Source: Stropharia rugosoannulata
Lineage: Eukaryota; Basidiomycota; Agaricomycetes; Agaricales; Strophariaceae
Length of the DNA stretch: 64,000 nucleotides
Assembly (NCBI GenBank): GCA_028532985.1
Contig: JANCIK010000013.1
Location: 1,488,001 to 1,552,000 of the forward strand
Direction of reading: 5' to 3'
Shown: piece by piece, positions 19,779 to 32,529 of the stretch
Position numbering within the stretch: the first letter of the stretch is position 1
Layout: every line of letters starts with the position of its first letter
Notes under the pieces: model-generated
Told to the model about the DNA's origin: nothing
What the model saw: only the letters and a program-made list of their open reading frames with translations
Database searches by the model: none
Made by a program: the position numbers and the translations under genes

Positions 19779-22700
19779 TCGATGATCAAGGAGATACTGC
19801 AGTTATGCTGGAATATGATTCCAGGACGGGGAGTTTACAAGTACTCGGTTACACTGTAGCTGAGACGGGTAAATTTTCGGAAAGAGGGATAATGAACGCC
19901 TACTTAGAGGTAGCGGGAAAAGAAAGCCCGATTGAAGATAACGAGAGAGAAAAGCTTGCCTTGTTCATGGGTCAGAAGTATAGTAGCCGAAAATCATATG
20001 TTCAACAAACAGTGAAAACAGATATTACACGAGAACCGGGCATAGGTAAACTAGCGGGTAAAAGAAGGGACACTAGTAAGACTCGAGGACAGTATGTAGG
20101 AAAGAAATATAAGCCGGTTGCACAGAAAGTGAGACCAGTTTTTCAGGACCTACCAGAGAGATATAGGATTAAGCGGGATATCAAGGGAGATCCTCTAGCT
20201 GATATGCCCGCTTTACTGACAAATCCAGTACCGTTCGTACCAACAGGCCGGTATACCCAAGAGAGAAAAGAACAGTTTGACGAGGTACACAAGAGTGATT
20301 TCTTATGGCCGGCAGAAAGAGACCTGATGCATAACCTTATGATGAACCAGAATGGAGCTTTTGCTTGGGAAGATAGTGAGAAAGGACGCTTCAAAGAAGA
20401 GTACTTTCCACCGGTAGAAATACCGGTTATCGAACATAAGCCTTGGGTGCTCAAGAACATACCTATTCCGCCGGGGTTACAAGGCGAGGTGTGTCGGATA
20501 CTCAAGGAGAAATTGGAAAGCAAAATAATAGAACCATCAAATTCACCATATAGAACGTGTTGGTTCACCGTGCTAAAGAAAAACGGGAAGCTAAGAGTGG
20601 TACATAGTTTGGAACTGCTAAACGCAGTAACAATTGCACACTCTGGGGTTCCCCTGGCTACTGAGGAATTGGCAATACATTTCTCAGGATGGGCTTGTGG
20701 AGGGATGTTTGATTTATATGTAGGATACAACGAAAGACTTCTCGCGGAAGAATCTAGGGATCTGACTACATTTCAAACGCCTTTTGGAGCTATGAGGCTA
20801 GTAACGCTGCCTACGGGATGGACAAATTCAGTGCCAATCTTTCATGATGACGTTAATTTCATTTTGCAAGAGGAAGTACCAGAATTTACTATGCCATATA
20901 TAGACAACGTACCAGTAAGAGGCCCCGCCTCACGCTACCAACAACCTGACGGGTCGTATGAAACTATCAAAGAAAATCCAGGGATTAGGCGGTTTGTCTG
21001 GGAGCATATGAATAACGTGAACCAGGTACTTCAGAGAATGAGGTATTGCGGGGGAACGTTTAGCGGGCATAAATCCGTCGTATGTGAGAGTGAAATCACT
21101 GTCGTGGGACACTTGTGTTCCTACGATGGAAGAAAACCGTCCCCAGATAAGCTAGCTGTCATCAAAAACTGGGGCACTTGTAAAAATGTGAGCGATGTAC
21201 GAGCATTCTTAGGAACGCTGGGACTATTGCAAATATTTATACCTAACTACGCGAAACGGGCACAACACATTGCGAAATTACTCAAGAGCAATAACCCGTT
21301 TGAGTGGGGTGCTGAACAAGAAGAAAGCATGCAACTTATAAAGGAAGGTCTAGACGTGGTCGAATGCCTAAAGACCATAGACTACGAGGGGCAAGGGGAA
21401 GTAGTGTTGGCGGTTGATACTTCATATATGGCTATAGGCTATTATATTTATCAACGCGATATAGATGACCCTAAAAAGAAGTACTACGTACGATTCAGAT
21501 CAATACCTATGAACGAACGAGAAGCCCGCTTCTCTCAACCTAAGAGAGAATTGTTTGGCCTCATGAGAGCCTTGTATGCTTGTCGACACTGGCTACTGGG
21601 GGTACGAAAATTAGTAGTAGAAACCAACGCATCTTACATAAAGGGAATGTTAGAGAATCCAGATCTGATGCCAAACACTACTATAAACCGGTGGATTGAC
21701 AATATTAAATTGTTCCAGTTCACACTGGTACACAAAGTAGGAGCAACTTTTGGACCAGACAGGCTATCTCGCAGACCATATTATCCAGGGGACGAAGAAT
21801 ATTCTAACCCAGATCTCGAGGAAGAGGCAGAAGAATTACCTCCTAAATGTGTCTTAGATGATCCAAACGGGCCTATTCCATTTGAAATAGAGAAGTTTGC
21901 AGATCAAATAGACTCTAGGAAGGGATTTCTACATACGCGAGCTACTTGTGTAAAAGACTTCGAGACAGAAATTAAAACTGCCAAAGTCCTAGCACAAGAA
22001 ACTTGTAAAGAGCTAAGGGAGTTCTTGAAAAAGGAGACAACCCAGCAAAATAAACAAGTGGTAACTGCGATGACAGCCTTTACAAACCAAATAAGTAGAG
22101 ACTTACTGCCAGAGCGGACCGAGGATCCGGTTGTGGATGCATACCCCGAGGACCTACGAACTAAAATAGGCATAGATCATGATGCTAAGTTACCGGACGT
22201 AACAACCTGGTTAAAAGACTTGACTACCCTGCCCGCTTATTGCAACACATCTAAAAAGGTTAAAAACTTTAAAAGATGGGCAGCTCATTTCTTCTTAGAC
22301 GCAGAGGGACGGCTGTACAGACGGAGCGAAAACTCTCAACACAGACTAGTGGTCGCCAAGAAAGACCGCATGTATATGTTGAAGGCAGCACATGACAGTT
22401 TAGGACACCGAGGAGTTTATTCCACTAAAAACCTTTCAGCGGGTAGATTCTGGTGGCCAGAATTAGAGCGAGATGTGGTGTGGTATATCAAGACTTGCCA
22501 TTTCTGTCAAGAGTGACAGAAAATACTGGTCCAGATACCCCCTGTCGTTACTCATACGCCGTCCGTTTTCCAAGTCGTGCATTGTGATACCATGAATATG
22601 TCACTGCCATCAAACGGGTGCAAATACATAGTACACGGGCAATTAAAAATGAAAACAGTGAAACTATTGGCAAATGGCTCTTCGAAGAGATTATAACAAG

Positions 22701-23550
22701 ATGGGGTTGTATGGTGGAGATAGTGACAGACAATGGACCTCCGTTTATTAAAGCGGTCAAATGGCTAGCTGATAAATATGGCATCCGGGGTATCAGAATT
22801 TCTCCATATAACTCACGGGCAAATGGGACAGTGGAAAGGCCTCATTGGGATATCCGTCAAATGTTGTACAAAGCAACAGGTGGTCAGATCTTGAAGTGGT
22901 TCTGGTTCTTATACCATGTGCTGTGGGCCGACTGTATTTCCGTAAGGAAGCGGCTTGGTTGTTCACCCTTCTTTATGGTAACAGCAGCGCACCCTACCAT
23001 ACCTCTGGATATAGTTGAAGCTACCTGGTTAGTTAAACTGCCAGGTAGGATTCTAACAGATGCAGAATTAATTGGTTTTCGGGCTCAAGCGCTAGCTAAA
23101 CAAGCCACTCTGATTGATGAAATTCAGGCTAAAATAACTAAGGCCAAAGTAGACCGGTTGTTGAAGTATGAAGCCGATCACAAGGCTGTTATAAAAGACT
23201 TTGATTTTAAACCGGGCAATTTGGTTTTAGTCCGCAACACAGGCATCGAGTCTAGCCTAGACAAGAAAATGAAGCCGCGATATCTTGGACCGATGGTTGT
23301 CATCCAACAGACTACAGGCGGATCCTACATTGTGGCAGAATTAAACGGTGCCCTGTGGAGTCACAAAGTCGCGCAATTTAGGGTTTTACCTTATTTTGCC
23401 CGGTCAAAAATAGACTTACCGGACAATTTATTAGAGTGGTTAAACATTTCAAAAGACGGGTTACAAAGGATCTTGGACACTTCAGAACCACCGGCTGATG
23501 AAGACCTGTCTGGGAATCTGAGCGACTCTGAGAATAGCGAAGACGACTGA
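19775..23550 (+). pseudogene. pol: Pol of element B: RT, RNase H, integrase (inactivated)
   Basis: RT: LDLYVGYNE and MPYIDNVPVRGP. The second catalytic aspartate is Asn (AAC at 20906-20908), which should abolish polymerase activity. RNase H: AVDTSYM, ETNASYIKGM. The HHCC finger ends CHFCQE and is followed by TGA at 22514-22516. Just after YIVHG (near 22637) a deletion removes about a dozen codons and shifts the frame. The frame then resumes with IVTDNGPPF, NGTVERPHWD and the GPM-type tail to 23550. All three lesions imply B now moves, if at all, only in trans. Confidence 0.92.
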
Positions 23551-23760
23551 ATTGCCCGGTGTAAAATGTTGAAGCTCTGTTCAAAGGAGTCCAGATTTTA
23601 ACACATGGAGATTCTATTCGTATTTCTATCCTATGAAGTCTAACAACACTACTTGAGGGTACTATAAGGGCTTTTGACTACGTAGATACTGGGCACCGGA
23701 CGATCTCGCTGTGGACCTGCTGGTCAAGCGAAGAGAAGAGGTGCATCTAGTCATACCAGG
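23551..23760. other. Gap between B pol and AS4
   Basis: Convergent spacer of 210 bp. No clear gene; no palindrome as clean as in A/D/E. Confidence 0.5.
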
Positions 23761-23980
23761 TCAATTGTAGAGATAGGTATTGTGAGGGAATGACATACCG
23801 GGTTCATGCTTGGCCTGCCACTTCTGGAGGCTTTCGACTACCAAGTCGCGCATACGAAGGTTGTAGCGCAAGTGATAGTGGTGTTCTTCGAGCTGGGCAA
23901 GTAAGAGCTCCTTTTCCTTTTGTGCGCCACGGACGGATGAGATAGCGAGCTTCTCCTGGGATTGAAGGACGTGTACCTGC
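23761..23980 (-). pseudogene. AS4 of element B, 3' terminal exon (cut by C)
   Basis: The minus-strand frame ends in a stop at 23761 and is open to the edge of the C LTR. It encodes a coiled-coil C-terminus (...QVHVLQSQEKLAISSVRG, then LRMRDLVVESLQKWQ). The C-terminus of C AS4 has a similar stretch (ENRLRDLVELSM). The other end of the gene is at 58137-58249, 34 kb away, because C, D and E now lie between. Confidence 0.65.
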
Positions 23981-24934
23981 TGTGAGGGGCTGGGGCTGGC
24001 CCCTCGTGAAAACATGAAAAACCATAAGGTTCAGAACATAGATACACAAGAAGCGACATATCCGCCATAACGATCGGAAACTACTATCGGAAACTGAAAG
24101 AACAAGAAGAAGCACGAAATATGAAGTCTAAGATATGAAGATGCAAGATATGAAATATGTACATGATGAAACAAGAAGACAAGCACAAGGAAGACTCAAG
24201 ATGTTATTACAACTCAATGGCAGATCAAGAAAGATAACAGCATCAGAGCAATATTGGACTTCTGATGCCGACAACATCAGATCAATATTAACAATCTGAT
24301 GTAACTATGGACCCACAAGGGAGTCAATCACATGGAAATACTCATACATACAACCTGGGACAAATATGGCAACAGATTCCGACGATATGCAGGGGTTTCC
24401 GACGACATGCAAGCGTGTGGTAGCAGAAAGCAGAAGTATCTCGATACAAACACAAGGGTCATAGGTGTGGAAAGAGGGTCGGAGGAGATGTGTGTTTAGG
24501 GGAGAACATGGAGTTGATCCGGCCGCAGGAAGATCTCTTGTGCTTGGGCTTGGTTTCCGAAGATAAGGAAATTTGTGGCCAAGATATGAAGCATGCTGTA
24601 GTGCAGCATGGTTTCCGACGAGATAAAGTCTGCATGGGCGGTCGGATCTTCGTGGATGTATATGGTACGATCTGGGCATGGCAACCAGACGGGTATTTAA
24701 GGAGTAGAATATCTCTGTACTTCTCCAGCTTCCTTCAGGGTTAAATTCTACCTACACACATCATATCATCTCGCATCGGAAACCGTTGTTTAAACCTCAT
24801 ACACTGGAAGCTCCTTGTTATAAAACAAGTAAAACCTTTTCAACGTGCTATCGTTGTACACACGTTGCCTTCGCACATTGTGAACTATAGAGACAGGCTT
24901 TTCAGACCCGTCCTACCCAACTTCGCACCTCACA
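23981..24934 (+). repeat. 5' LTR of element C (954 bp)
   Basis: TGTGAGGGGCTGG ... GCACCTCACA. It lacks an ~11-bp stretch (TTTATTCGAAG) present in the other C LTRs. Exact C words (TTTCCGA or TCGGAAA) are at 24073, 24087, 24396, 24554, 24612 and 24776. TATTTAA at 24694 is a possible TATA box. Confidence 0.93.
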
Positions 24935-24937
24935 ACG

Positions 24938-24954
24938 TGGAGCCCACCGCGAGG
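24938..24954 (+). promoter_or_regulatory. Primer-binding site of element C
   Basis: TGGAGCCCACCGCGAGG, three bases after the LTR, identical to B, D and E. Confidence 0.8.
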
Positions 24955-25124
24955 GTCTACAGTTCACAATAGATCCGTCTGTTCCAGACCGTCGGATAAC
25001 TCGTCAACTTGCTGCAGAATTTGCTATACCCCTACAACCTCCTGAAGCGCCCATCAAGAGAAGAAGGAAAAGACCGACACCGTCAGGAAGCCAAATATCT
25101 TCAGTACTCAGCCATATATCGGAA

Positions 25125-27107
25125 ATGGATCACGGAATCGAAGCTAACCCTTTTGAAGTTCAAACTGTGGCGCCCAAAGTCAAGCCTTACCCAAACCGCA
25201 ACTCAAAAGATGCTCCATCGTTTACAGGACCAACTACTCCTTTACATCGATACCTAGAGGACATCGAGGAATTATGCAAAGACAGGGGAGACACATCGGA
25301 TATCACGCGGATTACAAAAACCCTGTGGTATGTGGATTACCGATACCACGAAACATGGAAGAATATTCTAGATGAAAACAAATCCTGGAAGGAGAATAAA
25401 CAAATATTACTGGAATATTTCCCTGGGTTGGATTCGCTCTACAAATACTCAGTCAACGACCTGCATAAATTAATACAGAAGTTTTCGAGCAAACCCATGG
25501 ATAATCAAGAACTTCTAGCAGAATATCATTGTGAATTCATGATTATAGCTACTTATCTGTAGAAGGAGCAATTATCATCAAGAGACGACATCAACAGAAA
25601 CTATGTTCTAGGTCTCCCAAAAGAATTCAGGGCGAAGGTTCTTACTCAATTAACGGCTGAAGACCCAAAGCGGAAACCGGGCCTAGTTCATGATTATCTT
25701 CAAGTTAATCGAGCGGCTCGATATGTTCTTCAAGATAACGCTTATTCTGACAGGTATGGCCTTGAAGACACACCTCGTGAACGGACGAAAACCAAAGAAA
25801 CTGCTCTTGAGCTCATGCTAAGGAAAATGACATCGGAATTAGGATCAATAAAGATGTTTATGCAAGGCCAACCAAATACATCTTTTCCGACGCAAGAAAG
25901 ACCTATGTATCGTTCCACTCCGTGCTATGCCCCTGGTTGCTTGTTTTGCGGAGACATTAATCATATTATGAGGTCTTGCAACTTGCCGGATGAATTTATA
26001 AACAAGGGAATCATCAAACAAGGACCGAATGGTAGATTCACAATGGCTAACGGTGACTGGATCAATGGAACTGGAACAATAAAAGAAAGGATCGAAAACA
26101 TTCTCAAACTACAACGTGCTCGAGATGCACCCCCTCACCTGTCGCCAGCTACCACGATGATGTTTTCCTGTACTACGGCTGAAACATTGTTTAATTCTTC
26201 CAGTAAACTCGAAGAAGTCGACGAAGAAATCGGTGAGGTTTATCTGAAGACAAGGTCTTCGCCCCAAGACAAACCTGGACCAGGAAAAAACTCATCTGCT
26301 TATGAAAAAGTCCCTGAAGTCGTGATTGCCGAAAGGAAATCGGAAAAGACAATACCAGAAGCACATGTAAGATTTGAACCGGCTAAAGGACCCCAGTATA
26401 GATTCACCTCAGGAGCGGAAAATTTGGACCTTCTTAAGAAAGTCATATCAAAATCTTTGGATGCAGAAATTACTATTTCTCAAAGAGAGTTGTTGGCTAT
26501 TTCTGGAGAACTTCGGAAATATTTCAAGGAAACAACTACACCAAAGAGAATTCCGACGGTTAGCTATGTCCACGGCGAAGAAAATGAAGGGTCTTATGTG
26601 CTACAATTTGCTTCAGAAAATGGGCCATCAGATAGAGTCCTTTTGACGGCTTCTCCCCTTATGAAACTCAGGGTGATACCTGCGTTGCTAAACGGTGAAT
26701 TCACGGCAGAATGTGTTTTGGACCAAGGATCGGAAATCATGGCAATGGACAAGCGCATATGGAGGAACCTGTCTCACAATATAAACCCAGAAAGGAAAAT
26801 ATATATGGAGTCTGCCAACACGGAATTATCGCAAACAGATGGAATGTGCGAAAACCTTAAAATCACTATTGGAAGCCTTGAACTCTATTTTCAAGTACAT
26901 GTCGTGGATAAAGCCCCTTTTCAAGTTCTGATAGGACGACCGTTCTTTGTGTATACTGGATGCACTACTAGGGATTATACAAATGGCGACCAGGAAATTA
27001 CTTTGACTTGCCCCAACATGCAAAAGGTGGTTACTATTCCAACTCAGCCCAGGAATAAGGTTTCCGAAAAAGAGTCAGCAGATTTTCCAGAATCCCGACT
27101 GAATTAA
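25125..27107 (+). pseudogene. Gag-protease of element C, one frame, with one internal stop
   Basis: The ATG at 25125 starts MDHGIEANPFEVQ; the frame is open upstream into the LTR without an ATG. The capsid-like region is broken by TAG at 25560-25562, then the same frame runs to 27107. It has a CCHC knuckle CLFCGDINHIMRSC (near 25935) and a retropepsin core VLDQGSEIMAM with VLIGRPFFV. Unlike the other families, gag and protease share a frame, so only one frameshift (to pol) is needed. Apart from the single stop it looks coding. Confidence 0.88.
27080..27086 (+). promoter_or_regulatory. Putative -1 frameshift site, pro to pol (element C)
   Basis: A GAT TTT in the protease frame. Pol is -1 and opens across this point. 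It corresponds to G GAT TTT in A/D/E. Confidence 0.5.
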
Positions 27108-27112
27108 AATGG

Positions 27113-30100
27113 TTGGGAAAGATGTTCATGTTAAATATAGTGCACAAGAAACGACATGAACAGCAAGAGAAGGATATTCCTTCAGCACTATCATTTGGAC
27201 GATTTATAACTCCCTTATTTGCGGCAAGAATAGATGATGAAAGAGGATCATCATACCATGAAATATACCCTACTAATTTTAATTTTGAAGTTTCGGCTAG
27301 ATTTATCGGCCAATGTTTACAGAAAACTTATGCTTACTCTTTTCAACAAAGAGCACTAATAATAAAAGCCAGGAAGAAATATAAACCTGTGGCAAGACGG
27401 ACGTTTCCTGTGTCAACTACACTTCCCGAAGAATATCGTGTTATTAGAAGAATTCCATCAGATCCTCTGGCTAATATGAAACCATTACCTTTTAAAGTGG
27501 ACCATATTGAACCAGGAATACGCTATACTAAAGAACGAATGGACGCCTGGAACATAAATGAAGATGGCTTCTTGACACCGGATGAAGCTCGTCTAGTTCA
27601 ATGGATCATTAAAGAACATGAGATGGGATTCGCTTGGAACAAGATGGAGAAAGGTGCCTTCAGAGAAGACTATTTTGAACCACTAAAGATACCCGTTGTA
27701 CTGCATGAACCATGGGCGGAAAAACTGATACCGATACCTCCAGGCATCGCTAAAGAAGTCACGAGAATTTTTCAAGATAAAGTCGCAAGCAAAGTATATG
27801 AACCTTCTAGTTCACCTTATTGGTCCAGGATCCTATATGTGCCAAAGAAAAGCGGAGCAATACAGGTAGTGCATGACCTGAGAAGGTTGAATGCAGTGAC
27901 CATAAAAGACTCTGCTCTACCGCCAGTTGTAGAACTCTATGCAGAATCATTCGGTGGAAGAACTATCTATGCCATGTTTGATTTGTTTGTGGGATTTGAC
28001 CATCGGGTTCTTCATCAAGATTCAAGAGATTATACTACGTTCTCTTCGCCTATCGGAAACCTGAGATTGACCCGTCTACCACAAGGATTTACAAATTCAG
28101 TTCAAGTCCAACAAGGAGATGTGTCATTTATCCTGGAGCCGGAGATTCCTGAATTTACGGCACCTTTTGTGGACGATGTACCGGTCAAAGGACCACGATC
28201 TTATTATCAAGATGAGAATGGGGTCTGTGAAACGATTTCCGAAAACCCTGGTATCAGAAGATTTGTCTGGGAACACTTGAACAATGTACATCGCATTATT
28301 CAAAGGATACAGCATGCTGGAGGAACCTTCAATGCCTCAAAATCCTTTTTGGCTGTACCAAGAATTAATGTTGTTGGCCATATGTGCAGCATCCAAGGGA
28401 GGACGGTTGATGAGTTAAAAGTCAGAGTTATCAGGGATTGGAAACCTTGTGAAAACTTGACAGAAGTTCGCTCATTCTTGGGAACATTGGGTGTAATGCG
28501 TATCTTTATAAAAGATTATGCAATGCATTCAAGACTGTTAACTGAACTAACAAAGAAGGACGTTGAATTCACATGGGGACAAAGAGAACAAGAAGCAATG
28601 GACAGTTTAAAGCATCTCTTAATTCAGTCTCGAGCATTAACGGCATTGGACTATGAATCCGAAGGACAGATAATAATGGAGGTGGACTCAAGCAACATAG
28701 CCGTGGGTTTTATTTTATCTCAGGTTAAAGAAGACGGAAAGGAACATCCTGCGCGGTTTGGTTCTATAACCTGGAACGAAAGAGAATCAAGATACTCACA
28801 AGCCAAGATCGAGTTATATGGCCTATTTCGCAGCCTTAGAGCGTATCGGATATACCTGGTTGGAGTGGAAAACTTGATAGTCAGGACTGATGCGAGTTAC
28901 CTCAAGGGAATGTTAAACAACCCTGATATACAACCTAATGCTATAATAAATCGCTGGATAGCCGCCATACTTTTGTTTGACTTCAAGCTAGAACACGTCC
29001 CTGGAAAATCACATTCACCAGACGGTCTGTCAAGAAGGAGACGATCAGAATTAGATCCTCAAGAAGATTCCGAAGAAGAAGTAGAAGACTGGATTGACAG
29101 GGCATGCGGCTTCGGAATCTGGGTCTTAAACAAAAATGACGATCGGAAATTCACTCACATGTCCATGGTACAGAAGAAAATACCGGGATCATCATTGTCT
29201 TACAAGGCTATGGTACTTATTGCAGCTAAATTGGTACCTCACCGTTCGGAGATTACTACAATGCTTAAGTTACCGGTTTCCGACAGAGGAGCTGACATGG
29301 ATGAGGAATTAAAGAAGGTCAAAGAATTTCTAGGCGACCCCGAAAGACCCGCATGGATTCGCACAAGAAAGGAGTACGACCGCTTCCTCAAGAAAGTAAG
29401 GCAATTCTTCATACTGGACGGAAAACTATGGAAAAGGTCCGACGATGGTGAACATAAACAAGTGGTACAACAAGAAGATAGGCTTCGGATACTCCAAGAA
29501 GTACACGATAATTTAGGACATAAGTCTTATTTTACTGTGTGGAATAGGCTCACGAAGCGTTTTTGGTGGCCTAACATCAGTGATGATCTTACGTGGTACT
29601 TGAAGACTTGCGATATATGTCAGCGATAGTCAAGGGTAAAGAACCTCATTCCGCCAACGGTAGCTCGTCCATTGTCGCTATTTGTCAAGGTTCATGCAGA
29701 TACTTTCTTTATGCCCAAAGGAAAAGGGGGAAAACATCTCTGTCTTCATCTACGTTGTTCACTTTCGGGAATGCCTGAAGCTCTGGCTGTAGCATCGGAA
29801 AACCATACGGTTATAGGAGAATTTCTGTTGGATGTTATGTCGCGATGGGGAGCTATGGCTATTATCGTGACAGACAATGGTACACCTTGGGTTAAAGCCG
29901 TGAACTATTTGGCGGAAAAATATGGAATCTACCACATCAGAATTTCGGGATATAATTTGCAGGCAAACGGCTTGATTGAAAAACAACATCTCGATGTTAG
30001 GGAAGCAATAGTCAAGACTTGTGAAGGCGACTTATCAATATGGCCACTAATTCTCCGATTTGTTTTATGGGCCGAACGTGTTACGGTACAAAAATCAACA

Positions 30101-30658
30101 GGTTATACTCCCTACTATATCGCGCACGGAGTGGAGCCATTATTCCCATTTGACATCACAGAAGCGACCTTCATGTTTCCCGATCAAGTCGATATGATTT
30201 CCGAAGAAGAGCTAATAGCAGGAAGAGCTATAATGCTGCAGAAGCGACCGGAAGATCTTGAAAGGGTCAAGGACAAAGTGGAGCAAGCACGGCTGCGACA
30301 AGCTCGTTATTTTGAACAGTATAATAAGCATCGCATCGTACCGCAGGACTTCGCACCAGGTACTTTGGTTCTAGTCAGGAATTCACCAGTTGAAAAATCA
30401 CTTGATCGGAAAACAAAACCACGATACTTCGGGCCTCTAATGGTGTTACGACGAACGAAAGGAGGGTCTTACATCTGTGCTGAACTTAGTGGAGCTGTCT
30501 CCTACAAGAGATTCGCCGCATATTGCTTGATACCTTATATATCAAGGGAACCGCTGGCAATACCATGGGAACTATTATCCCAACCCAAGGATTTAATTGA
30601 AGGCATGGTTCATGAAGAAGTACCCGAGGACTCGCAAGTGGCGCCTGATGATGAATAA
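27113..30658 (+). pseudogene. pol: Pol of element C: RT, RNase H, integrase (one internal stop)
   Basis: RT has MFDLFVGFDH and catalytic FVDDVPVKGP. RNase H has MEVDSSNIA and RTDASYLKGM. The HHCC finger ends CDICQR and is followed directly by TAG (29627-29629). The same frame then continues with VHADTFF, IVTDNGTPW, NGLIEKQHLD (DDE) and a GPL-type tail to 30658. The frame is entered by -1 shifting from protease. The stop lies at the same codon as the B stop. Ordinary mutation is the simplest reading. Confidence 0.9.
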
Positions 30659-30915
30659 CAAGTTTCCGAAAACGCTTACACAACTTAAATTTCTTATTGG
30701 AGCTTCAACAGTTTCAAGTTCATTTCTTCTCATTTGTTAAATAAACTCTTTTTCTTTTAGGTTATGTTTCTGTTTTTTACAAGATTATGAAATTATGGTT
30801 GTCAAACTAAAATATGCATGGCCAAGACAATTTATTGATTACAAGATATTATGACAACTGGTTTCCGACGAAGGGTGAAAGGAAATACGACAAGAAGAAA
30901 TACATATAATCCCTT
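30659..30915. other. Gap between C pol and AS4
   Basis: An AT-rich convergent spacer. AATAAA near 30740 (+) may be the polyadenylation signal of the antisense-free reading of pol, but this is weak. Confidence 0.4.
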
Positions 30916-31911
30916 TTACTTCCTACGGAACCTTTTGACTTCCCCGGACATTTTACGGATCTCCTCAATGTGCTCCATCGATAATTCCACCAGATCGCGA
31001 AGTCGATTTTCCATATCGGAATAATGTCGCAAGTTTCTGTCGCAGAGGTCGTCCAGCTCTTCAAGCCCATTTGTCGGGTTGGCAGTCGTTTGCCATTCGC
31101 GGAAATCTCGCACCAACTGTGTATATGGCACATACAATGGTAAACCTTCGACAGGACCGCTAGTACTCGTGCTGGGGCTTGAACGCGTAATACCTGTACA
31201 ATACGGTTGCCGAAATCTGTCGATGATAGGAAATTGCAATTACTTACCTGAGGTTCCTTCGCCAACATCCTTTTGATTCGCGACAATGGAATCTGTGTAC
31301 TCGAAAGCGTGCATAGCGTCGTAATAGGGAAGAGGGCCGTCATCCTCAATGCGCATAGGGCTCGTGGGCGCGTCATGGAGGGCTGCTGTGTTGTCCTCGT
31401 CATTTTCTTCGAGTTCGTCTACTTCCTCGTCATCGTCGTCCTGGTTGCTGTCGCTCTTGTCATCACTTTCTTCTTCGGGATCTGGGTGGACGGTACGGGA
31501 CCGTCGGTCGTATGAGAAGTCGCTACCAGCTAGGGCGCGAGTCAAGAAGTCGCCCGGGTGTTGTTTCTAAATTACAGATGAAGTTATCAGCATGAAAAAC
31601 GACCGAAAACAATTACCAGAAACTTACACATTCGGCAGTATTATTGCTGCAATCCTTTTTGTCAACCTTGCAGTTGGTACATGCCCTGCTCCAGCGCGGT
31701 GTGTAGCGCAAGGTACACATGTAACCGGGGTGATTTTTGCACCAAGAACATATCTGGATCAATGGTTAATAAAACAGACATTCAATACTCCATGGCTACT
31801 TACTTGCTTGTATTCGTACCATCCTTCGGCGAGACCAAGGATTTGAGGGACGGCCCAGCGCATGTCGACTTTGTGTGTAGACGTAGGACAAGCGGTACGA
31901 CGAGGAGGCAT
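30916..31911 (-). CDS. AS4 of element C: cysteine-cluster / coiled-coil protein (276 aa, 4 exons)
   Basis: Exons 31911-31804, 31753-31628, 31566-31248, 31193-30916. All introns (50, 61, 54 bp) are GT-AG and all phases fit. Exon 2 encodes seven closely spaced cysteines (residues 38, 41, 49, 61, 64, 71, 78): CSWC, then ACTNCKVDKKDC. The C-x2-C-x6-C spacing recalls fungal Zn(II)2Cys6 DNA-binding clusters but is not a full match. A long acidic disordered region (EEESDDKSDSNQDDDDEE) follows, then a C-terminal coiled coil. This architecture would suit a DNA-binding or chromatin protein; the role is inferred. It is convergent with pol. Confidence 0.75.
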
Positions 31912-32529
31912 TATTGGGAAGGGAGATGGAGGAGGGAAGGAAAGAATGGTGAAAGTATGAGTGGAATGGGCGGGCTTTTATATTCTTCTAGGACTGTGGT
32001 TCTGCATGTTTTCGGATATCGGCTAGCTTGGATTGGGTACGGCATCATGCGCGGATGGCACTATGAAGAAACCGATAGAATGCTGTGGATTCTTCTCTAT
32101 GACTCAGTCCTGTATGTTGGACAATTGGGATGCCTTTACTGGAACTGCGATAACTTCGACGCGAATCTTGTTCGGATTTTCTATTTTTAGGTCGGAAATC
32201 ACCGTGGCTCTTGTTCTGGAAAGCGGCGTTGCCTAATCAAGTATGACAGTGTGATGGTGCCGGGTTTATGGTGACATGCCGTGCTGCTTTAGGAAATGGC
32301 GATACCTCTTTGGTCTGCTGTCGGGTTGTTGTTGCGGCAATGTTCTGGGCCGCCGCGGAGTTTTCAACTGGCATTTTCGGCTGTGATGGCGCATGTGTAA
32401 GCTGGGCGGCATGTTCAGTCTTACTTCGGCATCTTTCATTTTCATTCGGCCCTTTTCGGCATCATATGACAGCGTCAAAATTGTGTGCGGAAATCTATTA
32501 TAATGGGTTTACATCTATGAGCAGTGTAT
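31912..32529. other. AS3-AS4 spacer of element C
   Basis: Non-coding as far as I can see. It holds several C words (CGGAAA, TTTCCGA variants, for example near 32190 and 32490) and would contain the AS4 promoter. Nothing else is recognised. Confidence 0.5.

Noticed and set aside
27113..30658. Chromodomain at the C-terminus of pol
   Set aside because: After the GPY/F-like module the tails are short and acidic. No chromodomain aromatic pattern is visible in any family.
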